The position numbers were made by a program, and so were the translations under genes. Of a stretch of DNA of 64,000 bases, positions 31,682 to 41,745 are shown piece after piece. A model generated the notes under the pieces. The model was not told the DNA's origin, searched no databases, and saw nothing but the letters and a program-made list of their open reading frames with translations. The DNA comes from Verrucomicrobiaceae bacterium (GTDB lineage Bacteria; Verrucomicrobiota; Verrucomicrobiia; Verrucomicrobiales; Verrucomicrobiaceae), in assembly GCA_015075365.1 (NCBI GenBank), contig JABTUN010000003.1, forward strand, positions 1,223,060 through 1,287,059, in the 5' to 3' direction. The first letter of the stretch is position 1, and every line of letters begins with the position of its first letter.

Positions 31682-34270
31682 ATGCCAGACGACATCATTG
31701 ATTCTATTGGATCAAACTCCACCGCGGTAGCTGCCGACCAGGCCTACGGCGCATCCCAAATCCAGCACCTCGAGGGCCTGAAGGCGGTGCGCATGCGCCC
31801 GGGCATGTACATCGGGGAAACGGATGAACGCGGCCTGCATCACTGCGTGTTCGAAGTGGTGGATAATTCGATCGACGAGCATCTCGCGGGCCATTGCAAA
31901 AATGTCTGGATCAACATCCACACGGACGGCTCCATCAGCATCGAGGACGATGGACGCGGCATCCCGGTCGAAATGCACGCGAAGGGCATGCCAACGGTCG
32001 AGCTGGTGCTCACGAATCTCCACGCGGGCGGCAAGTTCGGCGACGGGGCGTATGAGTTCTCCGGCGGTCTGCACGGCGTGGGTGCGAAGTGCGTGAATGC
32101 GCTCTCGGATTGGTTCAAGTGCGAGGTGTATCGCGATGGCAAGATCCACGCGATCGGCTTTGAGCGCGGCATCACGACGGAGCCGCTGAAGGTGCTGGGC
32201 GATCTCGATGATCCGAAGCGCACGGGCACGAAGATCAGCTTCTTCCCGGACGCGACGATCTTCACGATCACGACGACGTTTGTGTTTGAGCGCCTGCGCA
32301 CGCGCCTCCGCGAGCTGGCGTTTCTGAATCCGGGTATCACGATCCATCTCACCGATGAGCGTAGCGAGGAGCCTCGCGCGGAGACCTTGCTTTACACCGA
32401 AGGCGTGAAGCAGTTCGTGAACGAGCTCGGCGAGGGCAAGGACAGGGTGCATGCCGAGCCGATCGCCATCGCGGGACGCCGCGAGGTGGTCCTTGAGGAC
32501 AAGAACAAGTTCATCCTCGTGGACTGCGTGCTGCAGTATCACAAGAGCCTGGGCGAGCAGACGCTCTGCTTTGCCAATGCCATCCCGAACCCGGACTACG
32601 GCACGCATTACACCGGTCTGAAGACGGCGCTCACCAGGGCGGTGAAGAAATACATCGTCGATCACCCGGAGCTCTATGGCGAGAAGGGCAAGACCAAGGC
32701 GCCGATCAAAGAGAAGGCCAAATGGCCCGAGCTCGACATCGACAGCGACGACTGCCGCGAGGGTCTCACCTGCGTGCTCAGCGTGAAGCATCCGCATCCG
32801 CGCTTCAATTCGCAGACGAAGGTGAAGCTCGTGAACGGCGAGGTCGAAGGCGTGGTGAGTTCCGTCGTGTATGAGGGCCTGCTGCATCACTTTGATCACA
32901 ATCCCGACACGGCGAAGTCGATTGTCGAAAACATCATCATTGCCGCGAAGTCGCGTCTCGCAGCCGCTCGGGCACGTGAGGCCATCCGCAAGGACGCGAT
33001 GAGCAGCGGCGGTCTGCCCGGCAAGCTGGCCGACTGCTCCGAGCGCGATCCGCAGAAGTCCGAGCTGTTCATTGTCGAGGGTGACTCCGCCGGTGGCTCC
33101 GCCAAAATGGGCCGCAACCGCAACAACCAGGCGATCCTGCCGCTGCGTGGCAAGCTCATCAACACCGAGAAGGCCCGCCTGGACAAGGTGCTCGCGAACA
33201 AGGAAATCCAGACCATGATCACCGCCATCGGTACCGGCATCGGCGGCGACAGCGAGGTGGAGGGCAGTTTCAACATCGACAAACTCCGCTACCACAAAAT
33301 CATCATCATGACCGATGCCGACGTGGACGGCAGCCACATCCGCACGCTGCTGCTGACATTCTTTTTCCGCCAGATGCCGGAACTTGTGAAACGCGGCCAC
33401 ATTTATGTCGCGCAGCCGCCGCTGTATCAAGTGACCCGCAAAAAGCGCGAGGAGTATGTGCAGAACGACGACGAAATGGATGCCATCCTGCTCGAACTCG
33501 GTTCCGGTGAGATCACGCTGCGCAATGTGGGTGACAACACGAAGGTCGAGTCCGACAAGCTGAAGCAGATCCTCCAGCAGCTCGTGCCGATGGCGAAGTT
33601 TGCCGACATCATCCGCCGCCACGGCGCGGACTTCGAGACCTACCTCCAGCATCGCAATGCCGAGACCGGCGAACTGCCACACTACCTTGTCATCATCCGC
33701 GAGGGTAATGACGTGCGCGTCGAGTATCTGCTCGATCGTGACGCGCTCGCCGCTTACGCGCATGACAATGCGGACCTGCACCTCTTTGGCAAACCGGAGG
33801 CCGATGGCACCAACGGCGCCGCGCCGAAGCAGACCCGCCGCGCCCGCCTGATCGAGGTCCACGAGGCCCACGGCATGAAGGCACGCTTCAAGCAACTCGA
33901 CGAGCTCGGCCTTCACGTTGATCACTTCAGCAGCCAGGACAAGCCGCTCTTCGAGGTCATCGAAGGCGATGGCGACAACGCCAAGGTCCACCCCGTTTTC
34001 AGCATCCCGGGCATCCTCGACAAGGTGATGGAGATCGGCAAGCGCGGCATGGAGATCAAGCGCTTCAAAGGTCTCGGTGAAATGAACGCCAAGCAGCTCT
34101 TCGAGACCACCATGGACCCGAGCAAGCGCACCCTTCTCCAGATCAAGCTCGATGAATCCAACGCCCATGAAGCCGAACGCATCTTCACCATTCTCATGGG
34201 TGATGTCGTGGAGCCTCGGAAGCACTTCATCGAGGAGAATGCGCTGAATGTGCGGAATTTGGATGTGTAA
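31682..34270 (+). CDS. gyrB: DNA gyrase subunit B
   Basis: The product is 862 residues. The GHKL ATPase has EVVDNSIDEHLAG, EDDGRGIPVEMH and GGLHGVGAKCVNALS. The TOPRIM part has the acidic start VEGDSAGGSAKMG and the metal site TDADVDGSHIRTLLL. The C-terminal stretch IKRFKGLGEMNAKQLFETTM is diagnostic of GyrB. The subunit hydrolyses ATP and pairs with GyrA to introduce negative supercoils. At 862 residues it is longer than the common 800, with extra residues around 650-760. An unrelated nuclease gene separates it from gyrA. Confidence 0.98.
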   Translation: MPDDIIDSIGSNSTAVAADQAYGASQIQHLEGLKAVRMRPGMYIGETDERGLHHCVFEVVDNSIDEHLAGHCKNVWINIHTDGSISIEDDGRGIPVEMHAKGMPTVELVLTNLHAGGKFGDGAYEFSGGLHGVGAKCVNALSDWFKCEVYRDGKIHAIGFERGITTEPLKVLGDLDDPKRTGTKISFFPDATIFTITTTFVFERLRTRLRELAFLNPGITIHLTDERSEEPRAETLLYTEGVKQFVNELGEGKDRVHAEPIAIAGRREVVLEDKNKFILVDCVLQYHKSLGEQTLCFANAIPNPDYGTHYTGLKTALTRAVKKYIVDHPELYGEKGKTKAPIKEKAKWPELDIDSDDCREGLTCVLSVKHPHPRFNSQTKVKLVNGEVEGVVSSVVYEGLLHHFDHNPDTAKSIVENIIIAAKSRLAAARAREAIRKDAMSSGGLPGKLADCSERDPQKSELFIVEGDSAGGSAKMGRNRNNQAILPLRGKLINTEKARLDKVLANKEIQTMITAIGTGIGGDSEVEGSFNIDKLRYHKIIIMTDADVDGSHIRTLLLTFFFRQMPELVKRGHIYVAQPPLYQVTRKKREEYVQNDDEMDAILLELGSGEITLRNVGDNTKVESDKLKQILQQLVPMAKFADIIRRHGADFETYLQHRNAETGELPHYLVIIREGNDVRVEYLLDRDALAAYAHDNADLHLFGKPEADGTNGAAPKQTRRARLIEVHEAHGMKARFKQLDELGLHVDHFSSQDKPLFEVIEGDGDNAKVHPVFSIPGILDKVMEIGKRGMEIKRFKGLGEMNAKQLFETTMDPSKRTLLQIKLDESNAHEAERIFTILMGDVVEPRKHFIEENALNVRNLDV

Positions 34271-34276
34271 TCACCC

Positions 34277-35377
34277 GTGAAGGCCAAACGCTCCAGTTCA
34301 TCCAAAGCCATCCAGCCCGCGACGCGGAGCTTCGAGGGCTTGGTGCGTGAATTGCGGGCATTCATCACGGAAAGCCGTCGGCAGATCGTCCGAGCGGTGG
34401 ATTTTGCGCAGGTGCAGACTTGTTGGGGAGTGGGGCGCTACATCGTCGAATTTGAGCAAAATGGCTCTGATCGAGCCAAGTACGGAGCTAAGTTGCTTCC
34501 CAAACTATCAGAACGCCTGACGGCTGATTTTGGACAGGGGTTTGATGAACGGAACCTCCGGAACATGAGGCTCTTTTACCGCACATTTCCAATTTGGAAC
34601 GCACTGCGTTCCGAATTGAACTGGACCCAATACCGCACCCTTATCCGCGTCGAAGATCCGAAGGCACGCGACTGGTATATCAATGAAGCCATTTCCCAAA
34701 ATTGGAGTTCCCGAGCCCTCGATCGGCAAATCAACCGCCTCTATTACGAGCGGCTGCTTTCCAGTCGGGACAAGAAGTCCGTGCGGGCGGAGGCTGAGGA
34801 GAAAATCGCCGAATTGCCGCCTTCGCCGCGGGATTTTGTGCGTGATCCCGTGCTACTGGAGTTCCTTGGCTTGCCGGAGACGGGGCGTTTGCTCGAAACT
34901 GACCTCGAACAGCGGCTCATCGATCATTTGCAGAGTTTCCTGCTCGAACTCGGCAAGGGCTTTGCCTTCATCGGTCGGCAGGTGCGGGTGAGCACGGAGA
35001 CGAAGGACTTCTACATCGACCTCGTCTTCTACAACTACCTCCTGAAGTGCTTCGTCATCTTCGACTTGAAGCCACGCGAGCTGACGCACGAGGACATCGG
35101 CCAGATGGACATGTATGTGCGCATGTATGACGACCTGCATCGTGGCAAGGGAGACAATCCCACCGTCGGCATCATCCTCTGTGCTGCGAAAGACGCCTCC
35201 ATCGCCCGCTACTCAGTACTGCATGGCAATGAGCAGATGTTCGCCTCACGTTACAAGCTCGTGCTCCCGAGCGAAGAAGAACTGCGGATCGAATTGATCC
35301 GAGAGCAGCGCTTGATCGAGAGCAAATTCCTTTCCAAACCCGCCACCAAGAAGCCCCGGCGCAAAGCAACACGCTAA
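34277..35377 (+). CDS. DUF1016 / PDDEXK nuclease family protein (YhcG-like) between gyrB and gyrA
   Basis: The product is 366 residues from a GTG 6 bp after the gyrB stop. The N-terminal domain (CWGVGRYIVEFEQ, LSERLTADFGQGFDERNLRN, MRLFYRTFP, LNWTQYRTLIRVED) is typical of DUF1016. The C-terminal part has the PDDEXK-type core: FIGRQVRVSTETKDFYIDLV with Asp, then CFVIFDLKPRELTHEDIGQM with D-x-K. Such proteins are nucleases or nuclease relatives with links to mobile elements and restriction. Base use is less GC-rich than gyrB and gyrA, which suggests insertion into an ancestral gyrBA operon. It should be co-transcribed with both. Confidence 0.9.
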   Translation: MKAKRSSSSKAIQPATRSFEGLVRELRAFITESRRQIVRAVDFAQVQTCWGVGRYIVEFEQNGSDRAKYGAKLLPKLSERLTADFGQGFDERNLRNMRLFYRTFPIWNALRSELNWTQYRTLIRVEDPKARDWYINEAISQNWSSRALDRQINRLYYERLLSSRDKKSVRAEAEEKIAELPPSPRDFVRDPVLLEFLGLPETGRLLETDLEQRLIDHLQSFLLELGKGFAFIGRQVRVSTETKDFYIDLVFYNYLLKCFVIFDLKPRELTHEDIGQMDMYVRMYDDLHRGKGDNPTVGIILCAAKDASIARYSVLHGNEQMFASRYKLVLPSEEELRIELIREQRLIESKFLSKPATKKPRRKATR

Positions 35378-35401
35378 GCGCACTTATTTTCCCGTAACTC
35401 A

Positions 35402-38068
35402 ATGCAAGACTCCAACACACGCCCCATCTCCGTCGCTGACGAGGTCAAGAACTCGTTCTTGGACTATTCGATGTCCGTGATCATCTCCCGTGCTTTGCCG
35501 GATGTTCGCGACGGATTGAAGCCGTCCCAGCGACGCATCCTCTACGCGATGCACGAGCTGAACCTCTATCCGCCGAAGAAGCATGTGAAGTGCGCGAAGA
35601 TCGCCGGTGACACTTCCGGTAACTACCACCCGCATGGCGAGGCGGTTATTTATCCGACGCTCGTGCACATGGGGCAGGAATGGGCCATGCGCGAGACCTT
35701 GATCGACCCGCAGGGGAACTTTGGCAGCGTGGAAGGCGATCCTCCCGCCGCCATGCGTTACACGGAGGCGCGCATGACGCACCTCGGTGGCTCGCTCATG
35801 CAGGACATGGACAAGGACACCGTCGATTTCGTCCCGAACTACGACGAGCGTCTGATGGAGCCTACCGTGTTCCCCGCGGCCTTCCCGAACCTCATCGTCA
35901 ATGGCGGCACCGGCATCGCCGTCGGCATGGCCACGAACATGCCGCCGCACAATCTCGGCGAGGTCGTCGATGCCGTCTGCGCGCAGGTCGACAATCCCGC
36001 GATCACCACCGCGGAGCTGATGACGCACATCAAAGGCCCCGACTTCCCCACCGGCTGCACCATCATGGGCACCGCGGGCATTCGTGAATACATGGAAACC
36101 GGCCACGGCAGCGTGCGACTGCGCGGCCAGGCCGAGATCGTCGAAAACGGCAACCGCGAGCAGATCGTCATCACCGAGATCCCCTACAACGTGAACCGCG
36201 CCGAGCTCGAAAAGAAGATCGCGGAGCTCGCCACGGAGAAAATCATCCCGGAGATCAGCAGCGTGCGCAACGAGTCCGATGAGAACTCGCGCCTCGTCGT
36301 CGATTTGAAGAAGGACGCGCGTGCGCAGGTCGTGCTGAACAACCTCTACAAGCACACCGAGCTCGAATCCTCCTTCAGCGTCCACATGCTCGCCATCGAC
36401 GGCAACCGCCCGCGCGTCTTCAGCATGAAGGACGCCATCAGTTGCTACATTGAGCACCGCCGCGAGGTCATCATCCGCCGCACGAAGTTCCTGTTGGGCA
36501 AAGCCGAGGTCCAGGCCGAGAAACTCGAGGCCTACCTCCTCGCGCTCGGCCATCTCGATGACTTCATCAAAATCATCCGCGACAGTCGGAACCGCGACGA
36601 AGCCCGCGCCGGGCTCAAGGCCTACACCTTCAGCGTTGCCACCGCCGAGGCGCTCGGCCTGCTCATCCGCGGCCAGCCCAGCATCCAGGGAGACCGCTAC
36701 GTCTTCACCGACAAGCAGGTGGATGACATCCTCGAGCTCCGCCTCTACCAGCTCACCGGCATGGAGCGTGACAAGGTGAAGGCCGAATACGACGCCATCC
36801 TAGCCACCATCAAGGACCTGCTCGACATTCTTGCGAACGAGCACCGCGTGCTCACCATCATCAAAGACGAGCTTCTGGCCATCAAGGCCAAGCACGCCAC
36901 GCCGCGCCTCACACGCATCGAAGCCGTCTCTGGCGAGATCGAAAGTGTGGACCTCATCCCGAACGAGGCCGCCATCGTCACCATGACTCACCTTGGCAGC
37001 ATCAAGCGCACGCCAACCGCTGAATACCGCCTGCAAGGCCGCGGCGGCAAAGGCCTCAAAGGCATGGAAACCCGCGAGGCGCAGGGGGAAGACGATCCCG
37101 ACGATTTCGTCGAGCATCTCTTCAGCGCGCAGCTTCACGACTTCCTGCTCTTCTTTACGAACACGGGCCGCATGTACGTCGAGCGCGTGTACCAGATCCC
37201 GCAGGCCACCCGCACCGGCAAAGGCCGCAGCATCAAAAACGTGCTCAACCTCCGCAACGAGGAAAAAATTGCCAGCGTGCTCATCTTGAAGGCCCAGGGA
37301 GCCGAAGACGAGGCCATGTGGGCGGCGGACAAATACGTTCTCTTTGCCACCAAGGACGGCACTGTCAAAAAGACGGCCCTGGAGGAGTTTAAGAACTACC
37401 GCAAGGACGGCATCATCGCCATCAAGCTCGATGAGGGCAATGATCTGGTCGATGTGGTGCTAACGGACGGGAACAAGGAAATCTGCCTCGTCACGCATGA
37501 GGGCATGTGCGCCCGTTTCCATGAGACAGGTGGTGATCCTGAATCCCCGAACCTGCGCCCGATCGGCCGCGCGACAGCGGGTGTGCGCGGCATCACGCTC
37601 GACGCAGATGATTTCCTGGTGAGCTGCATCACGAACGAGCCGGGCACAATGGTGCTCGTCGTCAGTGAAAACGGCCTCGGCAAGCGCACGCCGTTTGATG
37701 AGTACCGCCTTCTCACGAACCGTGGCGGCAAAGGTGTCACGACGATGAACGTCACCGAAAAGACCGGCAAAGTCGTCGCCGCCCTCGCCGTGAAGGAAAC
37801 CGACGAGCTCATGCTCATGACCAGCAAAGGCCAGAGCGTGCGCATCAAAGTCAGCCAGATCCGCGAAACCGGCCGCAACGCCCAAGGCGTCAAACTCATG
37901 ACCCTCAACGAAGGCGAAACCATCCAGGACGTCGCCACCGTGATCTCGGATGAGGACGAGGCTGTCGAAGCGACCGCTGAAAGCGTTTCCGAGGCCCCCA
38001 CAGCCGCTTCGGAGCCTGAAGCAGGAGCTGCGCCGCCAGCCGCGGACGAGCCAACGCCCGCGACTTAA
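35402..38068 (+). CDS. gyrA: DNA gyrase subunit A
   Basis: The product is 888 residues. It has the winged-helix start FLDYSMSVIISRALPDVRDG, then the quinolone region GDTSGNYHPHGEAVIYPTLV, and the catalytic Tyr in PPAAMRYTEARM. A C-terminal beta-pinwheel carries the GyrA box (LQGRGGKGLKGME, residues about 541-553), which marks it as gyrase rather than topoisomerase IV. The quinolone-determining region reads GNYHPHGEAVIY: Glu-Ala here where many species have D-S/T, a natural difference whose effect cannot be judged by eye. The tail is Ala/Glu/Pro-rich. Confidence 0.97.
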   Translation: MQDSNTRPISVADEVKNSFLDYSMSVIISRALPDVRDGLKPSQRRILYAMHELNLYPPKKHVKCAKIAGDTSGNYHPHGEAVIYPTLVHMGQEWAMRETLIDPQGNFGSVEGDPPAAMRYTEARMTHLGGSLMQDMDKDTVDFVPNYDERLMEPTVFPAAFPNLIVNGGTGIAVGMATNMPPHNLGEVVDAVCAQVDNPAITTAELMTHIKGPDFPTGCTIMGTAGIREYMETGHGSVRLRGQAEIVENGNREQIVITEIPYNVNRAELEKKIAELATEKIIPEISSVRNESDENSRLVVDLKKDARAQVVLNNLYKHTELESSFSVHMLAIDGNRPRVFSMKDAISCYIEHRREVIIRRTKFLLGKAEVQAEKLEAYLLALGHLDDFIKIIRDSRNRDEARAGLKAYTFSVATAEALGLLIRGQPSIQGDRYVFTDKQVDDILELRLYQLTGMERDKVKAEYDAILATIKDLLDILANEHRVLTIIKDELLAIKAKHATPRLTRIEAVSGEIESVDLIPNEAAIVTMTHLGSIKRTPTAEYRLQGRGGKGLKGMETREAQGEDDPDDFVEHLFSAQLHDFLLFFTNTGRMYVERVYQIPQATRTGKGRSIKNVLNLRNEEKIASVLILKAQGAEDEAMWAADKYVLFATKDGTVKKTALEEFKNYRKDGIIAIKLDEGNDLVDVVLTDGNKEICLVTHEGMCARFHETGGDPESPNLRPIGRATAGVRGITLDADDFLVSCITNEPGTMVLVVSENGLGKRTPFDEYRLLTNRGGKGVTTMNVTEKTGKVVAALAVKETDELMLMTSKGQSVRIKVSQIRETGRNAQGVKLMTLNEGETIQDVATVISDEDEAVEATAESVSEAPTAASEPEAGAAPPAADEPTPAT

Positions 38069-38122
38069 AGGACAACGCTTCACAGACTGTGCCCGTTCTT
38101 CTACCAGCACGCTGATCACGCC

Positions 38123-39508
38123 ATGAACCTGCAAGTCAACTGCCCGTTCTGCCAGATGCTGCTCAGTGTGGACACCCGCTTTGGCGGCAGCCAGATGCAG
38201 TGCCCGTCCTGCCAGCAATTGTTTGTCGTCCCCGCAGTGCCCGTCGCGCAGCCGGTGGCCATGCCGGCCGTGGCGCGACCGCCCGTGCCCGGCGTGCAGC
38301 GTCCTGGTGCTCCGTCACCACAATCACGGCCGCGGACTCAAGCCGCACCGCCCACGGTGCAGTCCGGCACATCGGGCGGCCCGATGAAGGTCATCATGCT
38401 TGGTTTGACTGCCGTGATGGTGGCCGGGCTCATTTACGGTGGCATGCGCATGCTCGACTCCGCCAAGAAAAAGCAGAACGACGGCATGGAGCTCTCCGCC
38501 GCCGCGAAAGCACGCGAGGAAGAGCGGCTCAAGAAGATGCGCGAGTTCCGGGCTGAGCAGGATGCGGAGAAAAAGGCGCTCGAGAATGACATTCTTGAAT
38601 GGATCGCCAAACGGATCGGCGACGAAGACAAAAAAGTGGCCGAGGAACTCACTCGCGAGTGCAAGGCTGTCATGGCCGAGATGGACAAGCTATGGGCCGA
38701 CGCCGACTCCAACAACGATCCGCAGGATTTGCGCGAGTTCTGGATCGAAAAGCTCGGCAAGCGCATCCGGGAGAACAAGATCGTTTTTCATTGGCTCGGC
38801 GGGAAGCCTGTTTCCGCGCTTACCGACGCGCTTTTCGGCCCGAATCGTGAATTCAGCCGTCCACGCGGCGAGGTGGCCGATTTCCTGGCTTCCGGCCAGT
38901 ATCGAGGCTCCGGCACGGGTTTCTTTGTTTCTTCTGACGGGCTCATCATGACCAATGCGCATGTGGTGGACGACGCACAGGAGATCGATTACCGCGGCAC
39001 GGATGGCGTGATTCGCAAAGCGAACGTTTTGAAGGCGGATCGTGACGCGGACATCGCCATCTTGCGCACGAAAGACGGTACGGCACGGACCTGGCTGCCT
39101 TTGGACGTGACTGAGAGCCGCATGGGCGCGGGTGTGTTTACCATTGGCTTCCCCAATGCCTCGATCCAGGGCGTGGAGCCGAAATTCACTGACGGACGTG
39201 TCAGCAGCCTCAGCGGCATCCGCGATGACAAGGATCGCTATCAGATCAGTGTTCCCATCCAGCCTGGTAACTCCGGAGGCCCGCTGGTGGACATGAAAAC
39301 GGGTTCCGTGGTGGGAGTTATCGTTGCCATCCTCAGGCGTGAGATCGGCGCGGATAATGTGAGTTATGCGGTGAAAAGCCGTGTGGCGGCAGGTGTGCTC
39401 AGCAGGGTGTCCGGCAAAACGGATCCCGCGTCTGGCGACGCGCCGCGTGATCTGGAGGCAATGGCTGCAAAGGTGCGGGCGGCCACTGTGATGCTGCTGG
39501 TGAAATGA
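38123..39508 (+). CDS. Membrane-anchored trypsin-like serine protease with zinc ribbon
   Basis: The product is 461 residues. An N-terminal zinc finger (CPFCQMLL...CPSCQQLF) is followed by a Pro-rich linker, one membrane helix (VIMLGLTAVMVAGLIYGGM), a charged coiled coil (about 120-190) and an S1-type protease domain. The catalytic triad is His in MTNAHVV, Asp in RDADIAIL and Ser in QPGNSGGPL. There is no PDZ domain, unlike DegP/HtrA. Likely a surveillance or signalling protease outside the membrane with a cytoplasmic zinc ribbon. It follows gyrA after 54 bp. Confidence 0.88.
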   Translation: MNLQVNCPFCQMLLSVDTRFGGSQMQCPSCQQLFVVPAVPVAQPVAMPAVARPPVPGVQRPGAPSPQSRPRTQAAPPTVQSGTSGGPMKVIMLGLTAVMVAGLIYGGMRMLDSAKKKQNDGMELSAAAKAREEERLKKMREFRAEQDAEKKALENDILEWIAKRIGDEDKKVAEELTRECKAVMAEMDKLWADADSNNDPQDLREFWIEKLGKRIRENKIVFHWLGGKPVSALTDALFGPNREFSRPRGEVADFLASGQYRGSGTGFFVSSDGLIMTNAHVVDDAQEIDYRGTDGVIRKANVLKADRDADIAILRTKDGTARTWLPLDVTESRMGAGVFTIGFPNASIQGVEPKFTDGRVSSLSGIRDDKDRYQISVPIQPGNSGGPLVDMKTGSVVGVIVAILRREIGADNVSYAVKSRVAAGVLSRVSGKTDPASGDAPRDLEAMAAKVRAATVMLLVK

Positions 39509-39521
39509 CTGCCGGGTCCTG

Positions 39522-40103
39522 TCAGCCTTGCAGTGCTTTGGGCGGACCAAACACCTCCTGGAGCACAATGGCGCGGCGCAGGGCAGTCTTGTCTCCGCGC
39601 AACTGGCGCAGGGACTGGAGCATGGGGGAAACAGGGGCCATGGCCACGACGGGCACGGAGGCATGCGCCTGGGGTGCATCATGCAAGATTGCTGGAGTCG
39701 GCCGCGGCTGCTCCGCTGGCGGGGCCGGACGCTGCTGGGAACGGCGCGGGGGCGGTTGCTGCTGCTGCCGGGCCTGCGGTGGGGCAGGGCGGGGTGGCTG
39801 TGGCTGTGGCTGTGGCTGCTGTGCGGCTTCCCGCAGCTCCTTCCACGCTTTGCGAATTTCCTCCCACGGCGATTCTGACGGTGAAGGCGCGGGCGGCGGC
39901 GGCACCGTCTGCTGGCCGGTTTGCCTGCGCCATGCCTCCTCGCGAAGCTGGCGCTCGATTTCATCCATGGGAATGTCGTCGGTTCCAACCTTTTTGCCGC
40001 GCCAGGTTTCCCACAGCCAGCGCAAGAAGCCGAAAATGACCGCCAGAACGATGATGGCCACTTGAAAGCCATCAACCTCGGCGTGCAGCAGTTGGGGGGG
40101 CAT
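39522..40103 (-). CDS. Single-pass membrane protein with Pro/Gln-rich middle
   Basis: The product is 193 residues from the ATG at 40103. One membrane helix near the N-terminus (FQVAIIVLAVIFGFLRWLW) is followed by a long segment rich in Pro, Gln and Arg (for example QPQPQPQPPRPAPPQ) and a short C-terminal helix (LRGDKTALRRAIVLQEVFG). No domain recognised. It is last in the minus-strand run after the flotillin-like gene (20-bp gap), so it may act with it in membrane organisation. Confidence 0.65.
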   Translation of the reverse strand: MPPQLLHAEVDGFQVAIIVLAVIFGFLRWLWETWRGKKVGTDDIPMDEIERQLREEAWRRQTGQQTVPPPPAPSPSESPWEEIRKAWKELREAAQQPQPQPQPPRPAPPQARQQQQPPPRRSQQRPAPPAEQPRPTPAILHDAPQAHASVPVVAMAPVSPMLQSLRQLRGDKTALRRAIVLQEVFGPPKALQG

Positions 40104-40122
40104 GGCGTGGAGGGGATGGGGC

Positions 40123-41132
40123 TTACTTTGTGGCAGGGGCGTCACCAGCAATCTTGGAGCGCATGTCGGTGTCCGCGGTCACATTTTTGTAGCGGGCGAA
40201 GTCCATGACGCCGAGCTGGCCATTGCGGAAGGCCTCTGAGATGGCGAGGGGCACTTGCGCCTCGGCCTCGACGACCTTGGCGCGCATTTCCTGCGTGCGA
40301 GCGGCCATTTCCTGCTCCAGCGCCACGGCAGCGGCGCGGCGCATTTCCGCATTGGCCTGGGCGATCTTCTTGTCCGCCTCGGCCTGCTCGGTTTGCAGCT
40401 TCGCGCCCACGTTTTCGCCCACATCGACGTCGGCGATGTCGATGGAGAGAATCTCAAACGCGGTGCCGGCATCCACGCCTTTGGCGAGCACGAGCTTGGA
40501 GATGCTGTCGGGGTTTTCGAGCACATCCTTATACGAGCTGGCGGAGCCAATGCAGGTCACGATGCCTTCGCCGACACGGGCGACGACGGTTTCCTCCGTG
40601 GCACCACCGACGAAACGGTCGAGGTTCGTGCGCACGGTCACACGGGCACGCACGCGGAGGGAGATGCCATCCTTCGCCACGGCGTCGATCTTGCCGCCGC
40701 GGCCCATGTCGGGGTGCGGGCAGTCGATGACCTTGGGATTGATGCTGGTGCGCACGGCTTCGAGGACGGTCTTGCCGGTGCCTTTGCAGGCGAGGTCGAT
40801 GGCGCAGGCGCGGTCATAGTTCAGGGGGATGCCAGCCTTGTCCGCGGCGATGAGGGAGAGCACGACGTGCGTCACATCACCGCCCGCGAGGAAGTGCGCC
40901 TCAAGCTGGTCCGTGTCTAGAGGGATGCCCGCCTTCGCGGCGGTGATGCGGGTATCGACGATGAGCGCGTTCGGCACGCCGCGCAGCCACATGGCGAGCA
41001 GCGTGGTGAAGCTCACCGGCGCGTTGGCGATGCGCGCGCGCAGCCAGAGATTGAAGAATTTCGCGACGAGGAGAAACAGAACGAGCGAGACGATGATGAC
41101 GACGCCGACGAGGAAGATTTGAAGGGTGCTCA
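40123..41132 (-). CDS. floA: Flotillin-like protein FloA (UPF0365)
   Basis: The product is 336 residues from ATG 41132. It has an N-terminal membrane hairpin (FLVGVVIIVSLVLFLLVAKF), an SPFH-like domain (NPKVIDCPHPDMGRGGKIDA, GISLRVRARVTVRTNLDRFV) and an Ala/Glu-rich coiled coil (KIAQANAEMRRAAAVALEQE). It forms functional membrane microdomains. It sits directly after an NfeD-like gene, the usual partner order. Confidence 0.93.
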
Positions 41133-41200
41133 TGGTGGTGGTGCGGGTTTGGAGGGGGCGGGAGTGATGAATGAAGAGATACGAAACGTGGAGTGGAAAA

Positions 41201-41683
41201 TCAGACGGAAATCGCACGCACGACCAGGGAGCCGAATTCGGACGTGACGACCTCGACGGGCGTGCCGGCCGGCAGGTGGCCTGTCTGACAGCGCACTTCA
41301 TAGCGCTGGCCGGCGATCTCGGCGCGGCCCAGCGGGCGGAGTTCGGTGAGAGCGACACCTTGCGCCCCCGGCGCAGCCTGGAGGCCGGGCTCCGCAGTGG
41401 CATCAATGCTGGTGTCGAGGGTGAAGCCTCGGCGGAAAAACTTCACAGCAAACCAGCGCAGCCAGACGAGCAGGATGGCCGCCGCGGAGACCACGATGCC
41501 GATCACCAAAGACGCGCGCTGGGCGCCGGACCATTGGGAGAGTTCCTCGGCGGTCATGGCCAGCCACACCGCCGCCAGCAGGCTCAGGGTGCCCAGAGTG
41601 CCTGCGATCATGCCCGGCAGGATCGTTTCCAGCATGAGCAGCAGGATGCCAAAGAGCGCGAGGGTGGCGATGCTGGTGAGCAT
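41201..41683 (-). CDS. NfeD-like membrane protein
   Basis: The product is 160 residues from ATG 41683. Membrane segments (LFGILLLMLETILPGMIAGTLG and ASLVIGIVVSAAAILLVWL) are followed by an OB-fold C-terminus: GAQGVALTELRPLGRAEIAGQRYEV, the hallmark of NfeD proteins. This is the short form without a protease domain. It precedes floA by 68 bp; the pair is a known partnership in many bacteria. Confidence 0.88.
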   Translation of the reverse strand: MLTSIATLALFGILLLMLETILPGMIAGTLGTLSLLAAVWLAMTAEELSQWSGAQRASLVIGIVVSAAAILLVWLRWFAVKFFRRGFTLDTSIDATAEPGLQAAPGAQGVALTELRPLGRAEIAGQRYEVRCQTGHLPAGTPVEVVTSEFGSLVVRAISV

Positions 41684-41745
41684 GACCTGGATGCTGGACG
41701 GGGGAGGGCAGTACGTCAAGCCGGGCAGGCCCGCCCGGAGAAAAA

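Noticed and set aside
31712..34225. 837-residue minus-strand ORF opposite gyrB
   Set aside because: Complete antisense of gyrB; no recognisable domain.
31682..38068. Replication origin near gyrBA
   Set aside because: No dnaA, dnaN or recF and no cluster of DnaA boxes was seen beside the gyrase genes.
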